64,000 nucleotides of DNA from Actinobacillus sp. (GTDB taxonomy: Bacteria > Pseudomonadota > Gammaproteobacteria > Enterobacterales > Pasteurellaceae). A program made the translations under genes and the position numbers. The notes beneath the pieces were generated by a model. It searched no databases and had not been told where the DNA came from. It saw only the letters and a list, made by a program, of their open reading frames with translations. Below, piece after piece: positions 8,369-17,957 of this stretch; position 1 is the first letter of the stretch, and every line of letters begins with the position of its first letter. The DNA is taken from NCBI GenBank assembly GCA_020026075.1, contig JAHHQZ010000005.1:4901-68900 (forward strand), given 5' to 3'.

Positions 8369-9289
8369 ATGAAAAAAACATTGATTACATTAGGATTTGT
8401 CGCATTATGCGGTTCTGCCATTGCGAGCAATTCACAGCCGAATGCCTTAGTTTTGCAAACGGATTTTAGTTTGCAAGATGGTGCGGTTTCTGCAATGCAA
8501 GGTGTGGCATTTACGGTAGATCGCAATATTAAGTTGTTTAATTTAACCCATGAAATTCCGCCCTACAATGTGTGGGAGGCCTCTTATCGTCTTTATCAAA
8601 CAGCTCCTTATTGGCCAAAAGGTAGCGTATTTGTGAGTGTGGTTGATCCTGGTGTTGGCACGGCTCGTAAGTCTGTGGTGCTGAAAACCAAAACAGGGCA
8701 ATATTTTGTTACCCCTGACAACGGTACATTGACATTGGTTGCAGAGAATTTAGGGATTGATGAAATTCGAGAAATTGATGAAAACATCAACCGCCTTAAA
8801 GGCTCAGATAAATCCTACACTTTTCACGGACGAGATGTATATGCTTACACAGGGGCTAGATTGGCAGCGGGTGCGATTACCTTTGAGCAGGTAGGGCGAA
8901 AATTAGCAAATAATGTTGTGGAAATACCATATCAAAAAGCGGTATATGAAAATGGAGTACTGAAAGGGAATATTCCAATTTTAGATATTCAATACGGTAA
9001 TATTTGGACAAATATTAGCGATGAGTTATTAACGAAATCAGGCATTAAACCCAATGACACATTATGTGTAGATATTTCTGAAAAACAACAAGGCAAGAAT
9101 ATTTTACGTTATTCTGGAAAAGTGCCTTATAAACACAGTTTTGGTGATGTACCAGAGGGTAAGCCGTTAGTTTATTTAAATAGTTTATTAAACCTATCCA
9201 TCGCATTAAATATGGATAATTTTGCAGAAAAATACCATATCGGTTCAGGGGCAAATTGGAGCATTGCGGTTAATCATTGTAAAGAATGA
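8369..9289 (+). CDS. Exported SAM hydroxide adenosyltransferase (DUF62) family protein
   Basis: The 306-residue protein belongs to the family of SAM hydrolases, chlorinases and fluorinases, which cleave S-adenosylmethionine to adenosine and methionine with a nucleophile such as hydroxide. Motifs visible: LQTDFSLQDG (about 29-38), VSVVDPGVGT, VTPDNGTL and FHGRDVYAYTGARLAAG. Unlike typical cytosolic members it has a clear Sec signal peptide (MKKTLITLGFVALCGSAIAS), so it should act in the periplasm, where SAM is not expected; the true substrate is therefore uncertain. AGGAAGA precedes the ATG. It stands alone, convergent with fumC across a bidirectional terminator. Confidence 0.85.
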   Translation: MKKTLITLGFVALCGSAIASNSQPNALVLQTDFSLQDGAVSAMQGVAFTVDRNIKLFNLTHEIPPYNVWEASYRLYQTAPYWPKGSVFVSVVDPGVGTARKSVVLKTKTGQYFVTPDNGTLTLVAENLGIDEIREIDENINRLKGSDKSYTFHGRDVYAYTGARLAAGAITFEQVGRKLANNVVEIPYQKAVYENGVLKGNIPILDIQYGNIWTNISDELLTKSGIKPNDTLCVDISEKQQGKNILRYSGKVPYKHSFGDVPEGKPLVYLNSLLNLSIALNMDNFAEKYHIGSGANWSIAVNHCKE

Positions 9290-9311
9290 AATTAAACCGA
9301 TTAAAAGCAAT

Positions 9312-9340
9312 AAAAAGCCCTGTTTGACAGGGCTTTTGTT
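9312..9340. terminator. Bidirectional terminator between the DUF62-family gene and fumC
   Basis: Stem AAAAGCCCTG/CAGGGCTTTT with loop TTTGA, with A-run and T-run on either side, between convergent genes. Confidence 0.88.
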
Positions 9341-9357
9341 TAAATGGCGTTTAATGC

Positions 9358-10752
9358 TTATTTTAAGCTGCCGACCATATCTTCTGGGCGAACCCATTCG
9401 TCAAACTGTTCAGGGGTGACTAAGCCTAAATTGATGGCTTCTTCACGTAAGGTTGTGCCGTTTTTGTGTGCTGTTTTAGCGATTTTCGCTGCATTTTCGT
9501 AGCCGATATGCGTATTTAATGCGGTAACGAGCATTAGCGAGTTTTCAAGTTGCATTTTAATGCGAGCGTAATTCGGCTCAATGCCCGCAGCGCAGTGTTC
9601 GTCAAAGGAAATACAAGCGTCTGCTAATAATTGGGCAGATTGCAAGAAATTCGCTGCCATTACTGGTTTGAACACGTTCAACTGGAATTGTCCTTGTGAA
9701 CCTGCGAAAGAAATCGTGGTGTCGTTACCTAGCACTTGCGTGCAAACCATTGTCATTGCTTCGCATTGGGTTGGGTTCACTTTGCCTGGCATAATGGAAG
9801 AACCTGGTTCATTTTCAGGAATTAAAATTTCACCGATACCAGAACGAGGGCCAGAGGCAAGTAAACGAATATCGTTAGCGATTTTGAATAAAGACATTGC
9901 AAGCTGTTTTAACGCACCGTGTGTTTCAACAATGGCATCGTGCGTAGCTAAGGCTTCAAATTTATTTTCAGCGGTAACGAACGGTAAACCTGTGAATTTC
10001 GCAATGTAGTCTGCTACTTTCACATCATAGCCTTTCGGCGTGTTAAGCCCCGTTCCCACTGCGGTGCCGCCTAATGCAAGTTGGCTTAAATGTGGCAAGG
10101 TGTGTTTAATGGCGTTTAACGCAAATTGTAATTGCGCAGCATAAGCGGAAAATTCTTGACCGAGTGTGAGTGGCGTTGCGTCCATTAAATGGGTGCGACC
10201 AATTTTCACCACATCTTTAAAATCTTCTGCTTTTTTCGCAAAGGTTTTTTGTAAACGTTCCACGGCTGGCAAGGTTGCGTCTACCACTTTTTTGTAGGCG
10301 GCAATGTGCATTGCGGTTGGGTAGGTGTCGTTGGACGATTGGGATTTGTTCACGTCATCATTTGGATGAATGCTGGATTTTTCACCGAGTTTTCCGCCGT
10401 TTAATACATGAGCACGGTTAGAAATCACCTCGTTGACATTCATATTGGACTGCGTGCCTGAGCCTGTTTGCCAAATCACCAATGGAAACTCTCCCGCCAG
10501 TTTGCCTGCGAGAATTTCATCACAAACAGCGCCGATGGCGTTGCATTTTTCTTCTGGTAACACGCCTAAATCGTGATTGGCGTAAGCGGCTGCTTTTTTC
10601 AAATAGCCGAAGGCTTCAATGATTTCTTTTGGCATTGAGGCGGCAGGACCAATTTTGAAATTATTGCGAGAACGCTCCGTTTGCGCGCCCCAATATTTTT
10701 CTGCTGGTACTTGTACTTCGCCCATAGTGTCTTTTTCAATACGAAATGTCAT
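9358..10752 (-). CDS. fumC: Fumarate hydratase class II
   Basis: Interconverts fumarate and L-malate in the TCA cycle or its reductive branch; iron-independent homotetramer. The length of 464 residues matches FumC. The fumarase/aspartase signature [15 protein letters not shown] is present, with [13 protein letters not shown] and [20 protein letters not shown] upstream. The ATG at 10752 is preceded by GAGGTAAGTT. It is transcribed alone: an element pair and about 160 bp separate it from panF upstream. Confidence 0.97.
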   Translation of the reverse strand: MTFRIEKDTMGEVQVPAEKYWGAQTERSRNNFKIGPAASMPKEIIEAFGYLKKAAAYANHDLGVLPEEKCNAIGAVCDEILAGKLAGEFPLVIWQTGSGTQSNMNVNEVISNRAHVLNGGKLGEKSSIHPNDDVNKSQSSNDTYPTAMHIAAYKKVVDATLPAVERLQKTFAKKAEDFKDVVKIGRTHLMDATPLTLGQEFSAYAAQLQFALNAIKHTLPHLSQLALGGTAVGTGLNTPKGYDVKVADYIAKFTGLPFVTAENKFEALATHDAIVETHGALKQLAMSLFKIANDIRLLASGPRSGIGEILIPENEPGSSIMPGKVNPTQCEAMTMVCTQVLGNDTTISFAGSQGQFQLNVFKPVMAANFLQSAQLLADACISFDEHCAAGIEPNYARIKMQLENSLMLVTALNTHIGYENAAKIAKTAHKNGTTLREEAINLGLVTPEQFDEWVRPEDMVGSLK

Positions 10753-10819
10753 AACTTACCTCGTTGATTGGTTGATGAAAACTCGTTTATTTTAGCACCA
10801 CAAAATCACAGGCTAAACC

Positions 10820-10915
10820 GTAGGTCGGAATATTCGTGAAAATTTTAACAGCTGGTTTGCAATTTGTTTTCTTTTGGTTTGCGTACTGTAAATTTCATGA
10901 AAATTCCGACCTAGC
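10820..10915. repeat. GGAAT-core element, inverted pair with long spacer
   Basis: Left arm GTAGGTCGGAATATTC and right arm AAAATTCCGACCTAGC are both complete, but about 43 bases separate their AT tracts, unlike the tight hairpins elsewhere. The element ends at the panF stop codon. Confidence 0.8.
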
Positions 10916-10916
10916 C

Positions 10917-12359
10917 TTATGCTGATGACTGTGCCGATTTTTGCTTGCCGAATGGGTTCGCCACGAGAAAGGCTGCAAGCCCCAATGTGAGCGATGGCAC
11001 AATGGCGTGAAAGCCCCATAGTTTAATGCCTTCGGCAGTTAAGAAAATGTAACAGCTAAGGCCTGTGAGCATTGAGGCGATAGCCCCTGTGGCGTTGGCT
11101 TTTTTCCAGTAAAGCCCTAGCAAAATCACCCATAAAAACGTGGTTTCTAAGCCGCCGAGTGCGAATAAATTGAGCCAAATGAGCATATCTGGCGGATTTA
11201 ATACGGCGAGCGTTACGCCTAAGGTCATTAGCAAAGTGGCGAGTGTGGACAAGCGTTTGATTTTGCTTGCGTTAATCGCTGCACGAGGGCGTAGGCGTAA
11301 ATATAAATCTTTAATCAGTGTGGACGATGTTTGAATGAGCATACTGTCAATGGAGGACATTATCGCCGCCATTGGTGCCGCAAGAAAAATACCCGCAACG
11401 GCAGGGGGCAGCACATCAATCATCAAGCGTGGAATGATTTTATCCGTAACGGTTAAATCAGGCACAATGGCACGCCCCAAAGCACCAGCAAGGTGAATGG
11501 TGAGCATTAACACTGTAATCACTACCGTGCCGATAATCACGCCACGATGCAACGCTTGGCTATTTTTGTAGGACATTGCACGCACCACCGTGCTTGGTAA
11601 CCCAAGCAAACCAAAGCATACCAGCACCCAAAATGAGGTCATAAAGGTGAAATCTAAGGGGCGAGATTCAATACCATAAGGGGTTAAAAGGTGCGGATCA
11701 ATATTTTGCAATTTGTGCATAATGGCAGGCACGCCGCCGCCTGCGTGGATCACGGCGAACAGCAATAAGAATGTGCCAACTATCATAATCAGCCCTTGAA
11801 TGCTATCCGTTAGCACCACTGCACGGAAACCGCCCACAAAAGTGTAAATGCCCACAGTGAGTGCGAAAAAAATCACCGCTGTGCGGTAGTCGATGTTGAG
11901 CGTGGTTTCTAAAAGTCGCCCCACGCCGATGAATTGCACCGCCATCATAATGAAAAATGACAGCAACAACGCAAGGCTGGCTAAGAGTGTGAGCGATGTG
12001 CTGTTGTAGCGTGCAAACAGCATATCGTTAATGGTTAAACTTTTATGACGACGAGCGAGAATGGCAAATTTTTTCCCCAGTACGCCCAGTGTGAACAGCA
12101 CCACAGGCACTTGAATCATTGCTAAAAGTACCCAGCCTAAGCCAAATTTATAAGCTGCACCTGGCCCACCGATAAAGGAACTTGCGCCTACGTAGGTAGC
12201 CGCTGTGGTCATCGCCAGCACAAAGCCTGTGACTGAGCGGTTGCCCACATAGTATTCCGTTAGAAAATCGCCTTTTTGGCGTTTGCGGTAGGCATACAAC
12301 GCCCCTGCAAACACCACCATAATGTAGCCGAGCAACGGAAGTAGTAAAGCGGTGTTCAT
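10917..12359 (-). CDS. panF: Sodium/pantothenate symporter
   Basis: Imports pantothenate with Na+ for coenzyme A synthesis; sodium:solute symporter (SSS) family, inner membrane. The protein has 480 residues with about 12-13 hydrophobic segments. It includes the SSS regions ATYVGASSFIGGPGAAYKFG near the N-terminus and AAPMAAIMSSIDSMLIQTSS in the second half. Its ATG overlaps the yhdT stop (ATGA), the same arrangement as in E. coli and Haemophilus, so it is the last gene of the accB-accC-yhdT-panF unit. The prmA gene often found next is not here. Confidence 0.93.
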   Translation of the reverse strand: MNTALLLPLLGYIMVVFAGALYAYRKRQKGDFLTEYYVGNRSVTGFVLAMTTAATYVGASSFIGGPGAAYKFGLGWVLLAMIQVPVVLFTLGVLGKKFAILARRHKSLTINDMLFARYNSTSLTLLASLALLLSFFIMMAVQFIGVGRLLETTLNIDYRTAVIFFALTVGIYTFVGGFRAVVLTDSIQGLIMIVGTFLLLFAVIHAGGGVPAIMHKLQNIDPHLLTPYGIESRPLDFTFMTSFWVLVCFGLLGLPSTVVRAMSYKNSQALHRGVIIGTVVITVLMLTIHLAGALGRAIVPDLTVTDKIIPRLMIDVLPPAVAGIFLAAPMAAIMSSIDSMLIQTSSTLIKDLYLRLRPRAAINASKIKRLSTLATLLMTLGVTLAVLNPPDMLIWLNLFALGGLETTFLWVILLGLYWKKANATGAIASMLTGLSCYIFLTAEGIKLWGFHAIVPSLTLGLAAFLVANPFGKQKSAQSSA

Positions 12360-12607
12360 TCACTGTTCTCCTTCGATGCTTCATCTAAATCAACAGGTTT
12401 GAAAAAGTAATGAATAGTGATAGCCGTTACCACAATAAACAACACAGGCAGGTAAAAACAGGCCAATTCAAACCACAAAGGGAAACCGAAAACGCCCGCC
12501 CGTTCAGGGGCAAAATAAGCACACAAACACCAACCACATAAATAAAATAGTGTTAAGCCAAAGGCTAGGCGTGCTTCCTTGTGCGCTTGTTTAAAAGCAA
12601 AAGACAT
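12356..12607 (-). CDS. yhdT: YhdT family small membrane protein (DUF997)
   Basis: An 83-residue protein with two hydrophobic segments (about 15-35 and 45-65) and a charged C-terminus. YhdT is nearly always encoded before panF and may assist it; no function is proven. I use the ATG at 12607 (reads MSFAFKQAHKEARLAFG) because GGA lies nine bases before it; the frame could open four codons earlier only at a TTG. Confidence 0.88.
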   Translation of the reverse strand: MSFAFKQAHKEARLAFGLTLFYLCGWCLCAYFAPERAGVFGFPLWFELACFYLPVLFIVVTAITIHYFFKPVDLDEASKENSE

Positions 12608-12633
12608 AAAGTATTCCAAAATAACATCAAAGA

Positions 12634-12653
12634 AAAGGGGCGAATGCCCCTTT
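12634..12653 (-). terminator. Hairpin between accC and yhdT
   Basis: Stem AAAGGGGC/GCCCCTTT with loop GAAT, followed on the minus strand by a short T-run. It may attenuate transcription from accBC into yhdT-panF. Confidence 0.6.
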
Positions 12654-12662
12654 ATGTGTGAG

Positions 12663-14009
12663 CTAGTCGTTTAGCCCTAATTTTTTCTCTAAATAATGAA
12701 TGTTTGTTCCGCCACGCTGGAAATTTTCATCGTTAAGAATACCTTCTTGTAGCGGAATATTCGTTTTAATACCGCTGATAATGGTTTCCGACAGGGCATT
12801 TTTCATTCGAGCAATCGCCGTTTGACGATCTTCACCGTGAGTGATGAGTTTCGCCACCATTGAATCATAATGCGGTGGCACGGTGTAGCCACCGTAAAGG
12901 TGCGAATCCCAGCGCACACCTAGCCCACCTGGCGAGTGCAAATGGGTTACTTTGCCAGGTGATGGCAAGAAGTTACTCGGATCTTCGGCGTTAATACGGC
13001 ACTCAATGGCGTGGCCTTTGATGTGAATATCCGCTTGTGTAATGGATAACGGCAAGCCAGAGGCGATACGCAACTGTTCTTTCACAAGATCCACACCAGT
13101 GATCATTTCTGTGACTGGATGTTCAACTTGAATACGCGTGTTCATTTCAATGAAATAAAATTCACCATTTTCGTATAAAAACTCAAAAGTACCCGCACCG
13201 CTATAGCCAATTTCTAAACAGGCATTGGCACAGCGTTCACCGATTTTTTGACGCATTTCAGGGGTAATACCTGGTGCTGGGGCTTCTTCTAGCACTTTTT
13301 GGTGACGGCGTTGCATTGAGCAGTCACGCTCAGCGAGATAAACGGCGTGACTGAGCTTATCCGCCAGCACTTGAATTTCAATATGGCGTGGATTTTCCAA
13401 ATATTTTTCCATATAAACCATATCGTTATTAAAAGCCGCTTTGGCTTCCGCTTTGGTGAGTGCGATAGATTCTTCCAAAAATTCCGGCCTATGCACAACA
13501 CGCATTCCTCGACCGCCGCCGCCGCCAGAGGCTTTGATGATCACAGGGTAGCCAATTTGCTCTGCAAGTTGTAAGTTGCGTTGCATATTATGTCCCAACG
13601 GGCCATCCGAACCCGGTACGCATGGCACGCCTGCTTTTTTCATTGCGTTAATGGCAGAAACTTTATCGCCCATCAAGCGAATAACCTCAGGGCTTGGGCC
13701 GATGAAAATAAAACCAGAACGCTCCACTTGCTCAGCGAAATCGGCGTTTTCAGATAAGAAACCATAACCAGGGTGAATGGCATCCGCGCCTGTCACTTCT
13801 GCTGCGGCAATCAAGGCCGGAATATTTAAATAACTTTTGGCAGAGGGTGCTGGTCCAATGCACACGGTTTCGTCCGCCAATAACACGTGTTTTAAATCAC
13901 GATCGGCGGTGGAATGCACGGCAACCGTTTTAATGCCTAGCTCTTTGCACGCACGCAAAATGCGTAGGGCGATTTCGCCACGATTGGCAATGACAACTTT
14001 TTCAATCAT
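12663..14009 (-). CDS. accC: Acetyl-CoA carboxylase, biotin carboxylase subunit
   Basis: ATP-dependent carboxylation of biotin on AccB, the first half of the acetyl-CoA carboxylase reaction. The 448-residue protein has the biotin carboxylase N-terminus, ATP-grasp loop [14 protein letters not shown] (about 159-172), [12 protein letters not shown] and [18 protein letters not shown]. The variable residues after the glycine loop read HRPEFLEES; these are encoded by an element arm (13472-13494), with no length change against E. coli AccC. Start ATG is nine bases after the accB stop. Confidence 0.97.
   Translation of the reverse strand: MIEKVVIANRGEIALRILRACKELGIKTVAVHSTADRDLKHVLLADETVCIGPAPSAKSYLNIPALIAAAEVTGADAIHPGYGFLSENADFAEQVERSGFIFIGPSPEVIRLMGDKVSAINAMKKAGVPCVPGSDGPLGHNMQRNLQLAEQIGYPVIIKASGGGGGRGMRVVHRPEFLEESIALTKAEAKAAFNNDMVYMEKYLENPRHIEIQVLADKLSHAVYLAERDCSMQRRHQKVLEEAPAPGITPEMRQKIGERCANACLEIGYSGAGTFEFLYENGEFYFIEMNTRIQVEHPVTEMITGVDLVKEQLRIASGLPLSITQADIHIKGHAIECRINAEDPSNFLPSPGKVTHLHSPGGLGVRWDSHLYGGYTVPPHYDSMVAKLITHGEDRQTAIARMKNALSETIISGIKTNIPLQEGILNDENFQRGGTNIHYLEKKLGLND
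13472..13494 (-). repeat. GGAAT-core element, single arm inside accC
   Basis: GCATAGGCCGGAATTTTT on the coding strand, translated as part of HRPEFLEE, in a stretch where AccC proteins vary. Confidence 0.7.
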
Positions 14010-14018
14010 AAAATCCCC

Positions 14019-14471
14019 TTATTCGATGACGATAAGCGGTTCATCGAACTCAACAGCTTCTCCGTTGCTGACTAAAATGGCTTTCACAACGCCTGCTTTG
14101 TCGGCCTCGATACGGTTCATCATTTTCATTGCTTCAACGATGCAAAGGGCATCGCCTACTTGTACGCTTTGTCCTACTTCCACGAATGGTGCAGCCTCTG
14201 GGCTTGGTGAACGGTAGAAAGTTCCCACCATTGGTGAACGCACGTGATGGCCGCTAAATGCATCTTCATTTTCAACAGGGGCTGGTGCGGTTTGAACGGG
14301 TGCAGGGGGCGCCATTACTGGGGCTGCGTGATATTGCTGTGCGGGAGCTTGAATAGCGGCAGGTGTACCACGATTGATGCGAATGGTTTCTTCGCCTTCA
14401 GAAATCTCAAACTCCATAATGCCTGATTCTTCTACTAATTCGATAAGTTTTTTGATTTTACGAACGTCCAT
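14019..14471 (-). CDS. accB: Acetyl-CoA carboxylase, biotin carboxyl carrier protein
   Basis: Carries biotin between the carboxylase and transferase sites of acetyl-CoA carboxylase. The protein has 150 residues: an N-terminal dimerisation part, a Pro/Ala-rich linker (about 40-68) and a C-terminal biotinyl domain with [15 protein letters not shown], the Lys of AMKM being the biotinylation site. Co-transcribed with accC. The leader upstream contains a stem-loop (14500-14540) that could serve in regulation. Confidence 0.97.
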   Translation of the reverse strand: MDVRKIKKLIELVEESGIMEFEISEGEETIRINRGTPAAIQAPAQQYHAAPVMAPPAPVQTAPAPVENEDAFSGHHVRSPMVGTFYRSPSPEAAPFVEVGQSVQVGDALCIVEAMKMMNRIEADKAGVVKAILVSNGEAVEFDEPLIVIE

Positions 14472-14499
14472 ATAAATCCTTGTAACAATGAAACGGAAA

Positions 14500-14540
14500 C
14501 GTTTGCTGCTTTACCTAATTTTAAGTAGAAACAGCAAACG
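14500..14540 (-). promoter_or_regulatory. Inverted repeat in the accB leader
   Basis: CGTTTGCTG and CAGCAAACG, a perfect 9-bp dyad with a 23-base loop, 29 bases upstream of the accB ATG. No T-run follows, so it is not a terminator. It could be a protein site or an RNA stem-loop. Confidence 0.5.
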
Positions 14541-14653
14541 CTAAGAAAAGGGTAAAAATGTGCTGGCTAGGGTACAGTAATTATAATTTTTAGCAATTAA
14601 AAAAAACTAATTTTAGCGTATTTTCTCCGTAATTCGCTGACGTTTATGCGAAT

Positions 14654-15085
14654 TTACTGATCTTTTAAAAAAGCTAAGGCGTAATCTAGCGCAAATAAAT
14701 AGCCTTGTGCGCCGAGACCTGCGATAACCCCTTTGGCGATGTCGCTAAAATAAGAATGATGGCGGAATGGCTCACGAGAATGCACGTTGGATAAGTGAAT
14801 TTCCACAAAGGGAATTTTCACCGCCAGTAGTGCGTCACGCAACGCCACGCTGGTGTGAGTGAAGGCGGCAGGGTTGAATAAAATAAAATCCGCATCCGTT
14901 TGTTGAATATGATCAATTAGCATTCCTTCGTGGTTAGACTGGAAACAGGATACACGCACATTGTGTCGTGCGGCTCGTTCTTGGACACGCTGTTCAATTT
15001 GTGCCAATGTCGTTACGCCGTAGTGGCTCGGCTCACGTTTACCCAGTAAATTCAAGTTCGGGCCGTTTAATAATAAAATGTGCAT
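14654..15085 (-). CDS. aroQ: Type II 3-dehydroquinate dehydratase
   Basis: Third step of the shikimate pathway (3-dehydroquinate to 3-dehydroshikimate). The protein has 143 residues with [17 protein letters not shown] (catalytic Arg and Tyr) at the N-terminus, [16 protein letters not shown] and the active-site lid region [21 protein letters not shown] prefer ATG 15085, with GGAG eight bases before it, over a TTG four codons upstream. The position before accB matches Haemophilus and E. coli. Confidence 0.96.
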   Translation of the reverse strand: MHILLLNGPNLNLLGKREPSHYGVTTLAQIEQRVQERAARHNVRVSCFQSNHEGMLIDHIQQTDADFILFNPAAFTHTSVALRDALLAVKIPFVEIHLSNVHSREPFRHHSYFSDIAKGVIAGLGAQGYLFALDYALAFLKDQ

Positions 15086-15240
15086 GATTTGCTCCAATAT
15101 TCTGCTAAAAATTGCTCGCCATTATAAAATTCCCCTTTGAAATGACAAGGGCTGAGCGTTGCTAATCCCTTACTTTTCTGCTAAAACGTACGTCGTTTTA
15201 TTTTCCCAAATTTTGACCAACAACGAAGGACGAACAAGCT

Positions 15241-15597
15241 ATGACCACTTCCAATGAAACCATTTTTAGTAAAATTATTCGCCACGAAATTCCAGCGGAG
15301 ATTGTTTACCAAGACGACCAAGTGACCGCCTTTAAGGACATCAACCCACAAGCACCAGTGCATTTGTTGATTATTCCTAATAAATTGATCCCAACAGTGA
15401 ATGATGTAACCGCCGAAGACGAGCAAACGCTGGGGCATTTGTTTGTAGTGGCGGCACAACTGGCAAAAGAAATGGGCATTGCCGAAGACGGTTATCGCCT
15501 TGTGGTGAACTGCAACAAGCACGGGGGACAAGAAGTGTTCCACTTGCATATGCACTTGCTTGGTGGCAAGGCATTAGGTGCGAAAGTGTGTCAATAA
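15241..15597 (+). CDS. hinT: HIT-family purine nucleoside phosphoramidase
   Basis: Hydrolyses adenosine 5'-monophosphoramidates; small cytoplasmic dimer. The protein has 118 residues with the histidine-triad motif HLHMHLLGG (about 102-110) and N-terminal [20 protein letters not shown]. Its TAA stop overlaps the nagZ ATG by one base (TAATG). The order hinT-nagZ-rlmC resembles the H. influenzae HI0961-HI0958 region and suggests one transcript. Confidence 0.95.
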   Translation: MTTSNETIFSKIIRHEIPAEIVYQDDQVTAFKDINPQAPVHLLIIPNKLIPTVNDVTAEDEQTLGHLFVVAAQLAKEMGIAEDGYRLVVNCNKHGGQEVFHLHMHLLGGKALGAKVCQ

Positions 15598-16679
15598 TGG
15601 CGAAACTGATTATTGATATAGCAGGCAAAACGCCAACGGAAACGGAGCTAAAACGCCTTGCGCATCCGCTGGTGGCTGGCGTGATTTTGTTTAGTCGCAA
15701 CATTGAAAACGCCGAGCAAGTGGCTGAACTGAGTGCCATTTTGCGTGCCAACGTGGCAAAACCGTTATTGCTATGCGTGGATCAAGAAGGCGGCCGAGTA
15801 CAGCGTTTGCGTGAGGGGTTTACCGCGTTGCCTGCAATGCAAGCTTTTAGCGCCTTGTTGCCTGAACAAGCGCAAGCACGCTGGGCGTTTGAGGCTGGTT
15901 GGCAAATGGCGATGGATGTCGCCTCCGTAGGGCTGGATTTAAGTTTCGCTCCTGTATTGGATATTGGTCACCATTGCCCAGCCATTGGCGATCGCAGTTT
16001 TGGGGCGGACAGCGCAACGGTAACTCGGCTAGCTCGTGCCTTTTTGCAAGGAATGCAATCTGCTGGAATGGCGACCACAGGCAAGCATTTTCCAGGACAC
16101 GGTGCCGTGTGTGCGGATTCTCACAAAGAAACACCAATGGATTTTCGTGATGAAAAAGCACTGTGGGACGAGGCGATATTGCCTTTTGCGAGCCTAATAA
16201 AAGAAGATTTGCTCAACGCTATAATGCCAGCGCACGTGATTTACCCTGCCGTTGACGATAAGCCTGCTTGCGGTTCCAGCCGTTGGCTGAAAGATGTTTT
16301 GCGTCAACGCTTGCAGTTCAAAGGGATGATTTTCTCTGATGATTTAGCTATGCAAGGGGCGGCGGTAATGGGCGATGAATGGCAACGCTGCCAGCAAGCC
16401 GCCAACGCAGGGTGCGATTTATTGCTATTGTGTAACGATGGCGAGGCGGTGCAACGTGTGTTGGATCAGTTTGATCGTAGGTCGGAATATTTTCCAGAAA
16501 ATGATCACATTTGGCAGGGTTTACGTTTTCAAGGTGAAGTGCTGCCACAGCACGAGCTTTTGCAAAACCCACGTTATCAAGCCAATAAAGCCTTTTTGGA
16601 AAACCTACGCCAACAGTGGATCGAACACAAAACGCAAGGCGTTGACCCTACCGAAAACTCCACACAGGGGCGTGCGTAA
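15597..16679 (+). CDS. nagZ: Beta-N-acetylhexosaminidase NagZ
   Basis: Removes N-acetylglucosamine from anhydro-muropeptides during cytoplasmic peptidoglycan recycling (glycoside hydrolase family 3). The protein has 360 residues with LCVDQEGGRVQRL, KHFPGHGAVCADSHKE (the loop with the catalytic His/Asp dyad) and IFSDDLAMQGA (nucleophile Asp). The ATG at 15597 overlaps the hinT stop; an upstream GTG is less likely. Near the C-terminus, an element arm encodes RRSEYFPEN. The stop overlaps the rlmC start. Confidence 0.95.
   Translation: MAKLIIDIAGKTPTETELKRLAHPLVAGVILFSRNIENAEQVAELSAILRANVAKPLLLCVDQEGGRVQRLREGFTALPAMQAFSALLPEQAQARWAFEAGWQMAMDVASVGLDLSFAPVLDIGHHCPAIGDRSFGADSATVTRLARAFLQGMQSAGMATTGKHFPGHGAVCADSHKETPMDFRDEKALWDEAILPFASLIKEDLLNAIMPAHVIYPAVDDKPACGSSRWLKDVLRQRLQFKGMIFSDDLAMQGAAVMGDEWQRCQQAANAGCDLLLLCNDGEAVQRVLDQFDRRSEYFPENDHIWQGLRFQGEVLPQHELLQNPRYQANKAFLENLRQQWIEHKTQGVDPTENSTQGRA
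16476..16503 (+). repeat. GGAAT-core element, single arm inside nagZ
   Basis: CGTAGGTCGGAATATTTT followed by an AAAA tract, translated as RRSEYFPEN in the variable C-terminal part of NagZ. Confidence 0.75.
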
Positions 16680-17884
16680 TGGGCTATCCAGTGCCGTATC
16701 AAGGGGCGTTGAACATTCCTTGCTCCCATTTTGTGGAGGGTAGTTGCCGTTCTTGTGCGTGGTTGCCAGTGCCTTACGAGCAAGAAATTCAGCGAAAAGA
16801 ACAGGATCTGCAAACAAAATTTACCGATTTATTCCAGCCTAGCCTATTGCCCACAGTGTTATCGCCTGTGCAGCATTTTCGTAATAAAGCCAAAATGGCG
16901 GTGAGTGGCACGGTAGAACGCCCTGTGCTGGGGCTGTTGCTCGATCCTTTTCGCCCTGAAACAGCAGTGGATTTGTGCGATTGCCCGCTGTATCCCAAAG
17001 CCTTCGCCGACATTTTCCCCATTTTGAAAGATTTTATCGCCAGAGCGGGCTTGGTCCCTTTTAACGTGGCGAAAAATAAAGGCGAGCTGAAATATTTACT
17101 GCTGAGCCAAGCGCAAGACAGCGGTGCATTAATGTTGCGTTTTGTGTTGCGAACAGAGGCGAAATGCCCACTAATTCGCAGGGAACTTCCGCAATTATTG
17201 CAGAAACTGCCCCAGTTGCAGGTGGTTTCAGCGAATATTCAGCCGCAGAAAGCGGCGATTTTAGAAGGTAGCCAAGAGATTTTTTTCACGCAAAAACAAT
17301 TTCTGCCTGAAACTTTCAACGACATTCCGCTTTTTATGCGTCCGCAGGGCTTTTTCCAAACCAATCCTATGGTGGCGGAAAAGCTTTACGCAACGGCGGC
17401 AAGCTGGGCGAGTGAAGTATTAGCAAAGCAAACCGCACCAACGGTTTGGGATTTATTTTGTGGCTCAGGTGGCTTTGGTTTGCACATCGCCAACGCCTTG
17501 CAAAAGGCAGGCAAAGGCGTGCAATTAACAGGCGTTGAAATTTCCGCCGCCGCCATTGAATGTGCGAAAAAAAGTGGCGAGCAAATCGGTTTAACCGCAC
17601 AAAATTTCACGGCGCTGGACGTAAATGCCTATGATTTCAGCCAAAATGCAAGGCCTGATCTTATCGTGGTCAATCCGCCACGACGTGGCATTGGTACGCA
17701 AATGACCGCATTTTTAAACCAGCTCGCCACGCCTTTTGTGATTTATTCCAGTTGCAATCCGCAAACTCTTGCAAAAGATGTAGCACAGCTTACCCACTAT
17801 TCTGTGGAGCAAATGCAAATTTTTGATATGTTTCCTTACACTGCTCATTATGAAGTGCTGGTATTGCTACGCCGGAATAAATAA
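16679..17884 (+). CDS. rlmC: 23S rRNA (uracil-747-C5)-methyltransferase
   Basis: SAM-dependent methylation of U747 in 23S rRNA; iron-sulfur protein of the TrmA/RlmD family. The 401-residue protein has the Fe-S cysteine pattern CSHFVEGSCRSC near the N-terminus plus CDCP at about 100, the SAM-binding region DLFCGSGGFGLHIA, NPPRRGIG and the catalytic YSSCNP. It is about 25 residues longer than E. coli RlmC, mostly at the N-terminus. An element-like arm encodes TDLFQPSLLP between the Fe-S region and the body. Confidence 0.93.
   Translation: MGYPVPYQGALNIPCSHFVEGSCRSCAWLPVPYEQEIQRKEQDLQTKFTDLFQPSLLPTVLSPVQHFRNKAKMAVSGTVERPVLGLLLDPFRPETAVDLCDCPLYPKAFADIFPILKDFIARAGLVPFNVAKNKGELKYLLLSQAQDSGALMLRFVLRTEAKCPLIRRELPQLLQKLPQLQVVSANIQPQKAAILEGSQEIFFTQKQFLPETFNDIPLFMRPQGFFQTNPMVAEKLYATAASWASEVLAKQTAPTVWDLFCGSGGFGLHIANALQKAGKGVQLTGVEISAAAIECAKKSGEQIGLTAQNFTALDVNAYDFSQNARPDLIVVNPPRRGIGTQMTAFLNQLATPFVIYSSCNPQTLAKDVAQLTHYSVEQMQIFDMFPYTAHYEVLVLLRRNK
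16816..16845 (-). repeat. GGAAT-core element, single arm inside rlmC
   Basis: ATTCCAGCCTAGCC preceded by AAAATTTA and a short spacer. The distal AT tract is kept; the proximal one is AATAAAT. Confidence 0.6.
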
Positions 17885-17922
17885 GCGAAAAATGGCAGTT
17901 TTTGGGCTTTAGAAATAAAGAA

Positions 17923-17948
17923 AGGGCGAACAAATCGCCCTTTTTCTT
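17923..17948. terminator. Bidirectional terminator between rlmC and nfuA
   Basis: Stem AAAGGGCGA/TCGCCCTTT, loop ACAAA, followed by a T-run; convergent genes on both sides. Confidence 0.88.
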
Positions 17949-17957
17949 TGGTTAAAT

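Noticed and set aside
12714..12730. CCACGCTGGAAATTTTC near the accC 3' end
   Set aside because: The core is GGAAAT rather than GGAAT, and the residues (NFQRGGT) are normal for AccC.
13810..13830. Element-like AAGGCCGGAATATTTAA inside accC
   Set aside because: It encodes YLNIPALI, which is conserved in biotin carboxylases for protein reasons, and the distal AT tract is not in register. Not counted.
15280..15300. GAAATTCCAGCGGA inside hinT
   Set aside because: Encodes HEIPAE, a conserved HIT-family stretch; only the inner half of the core matches.
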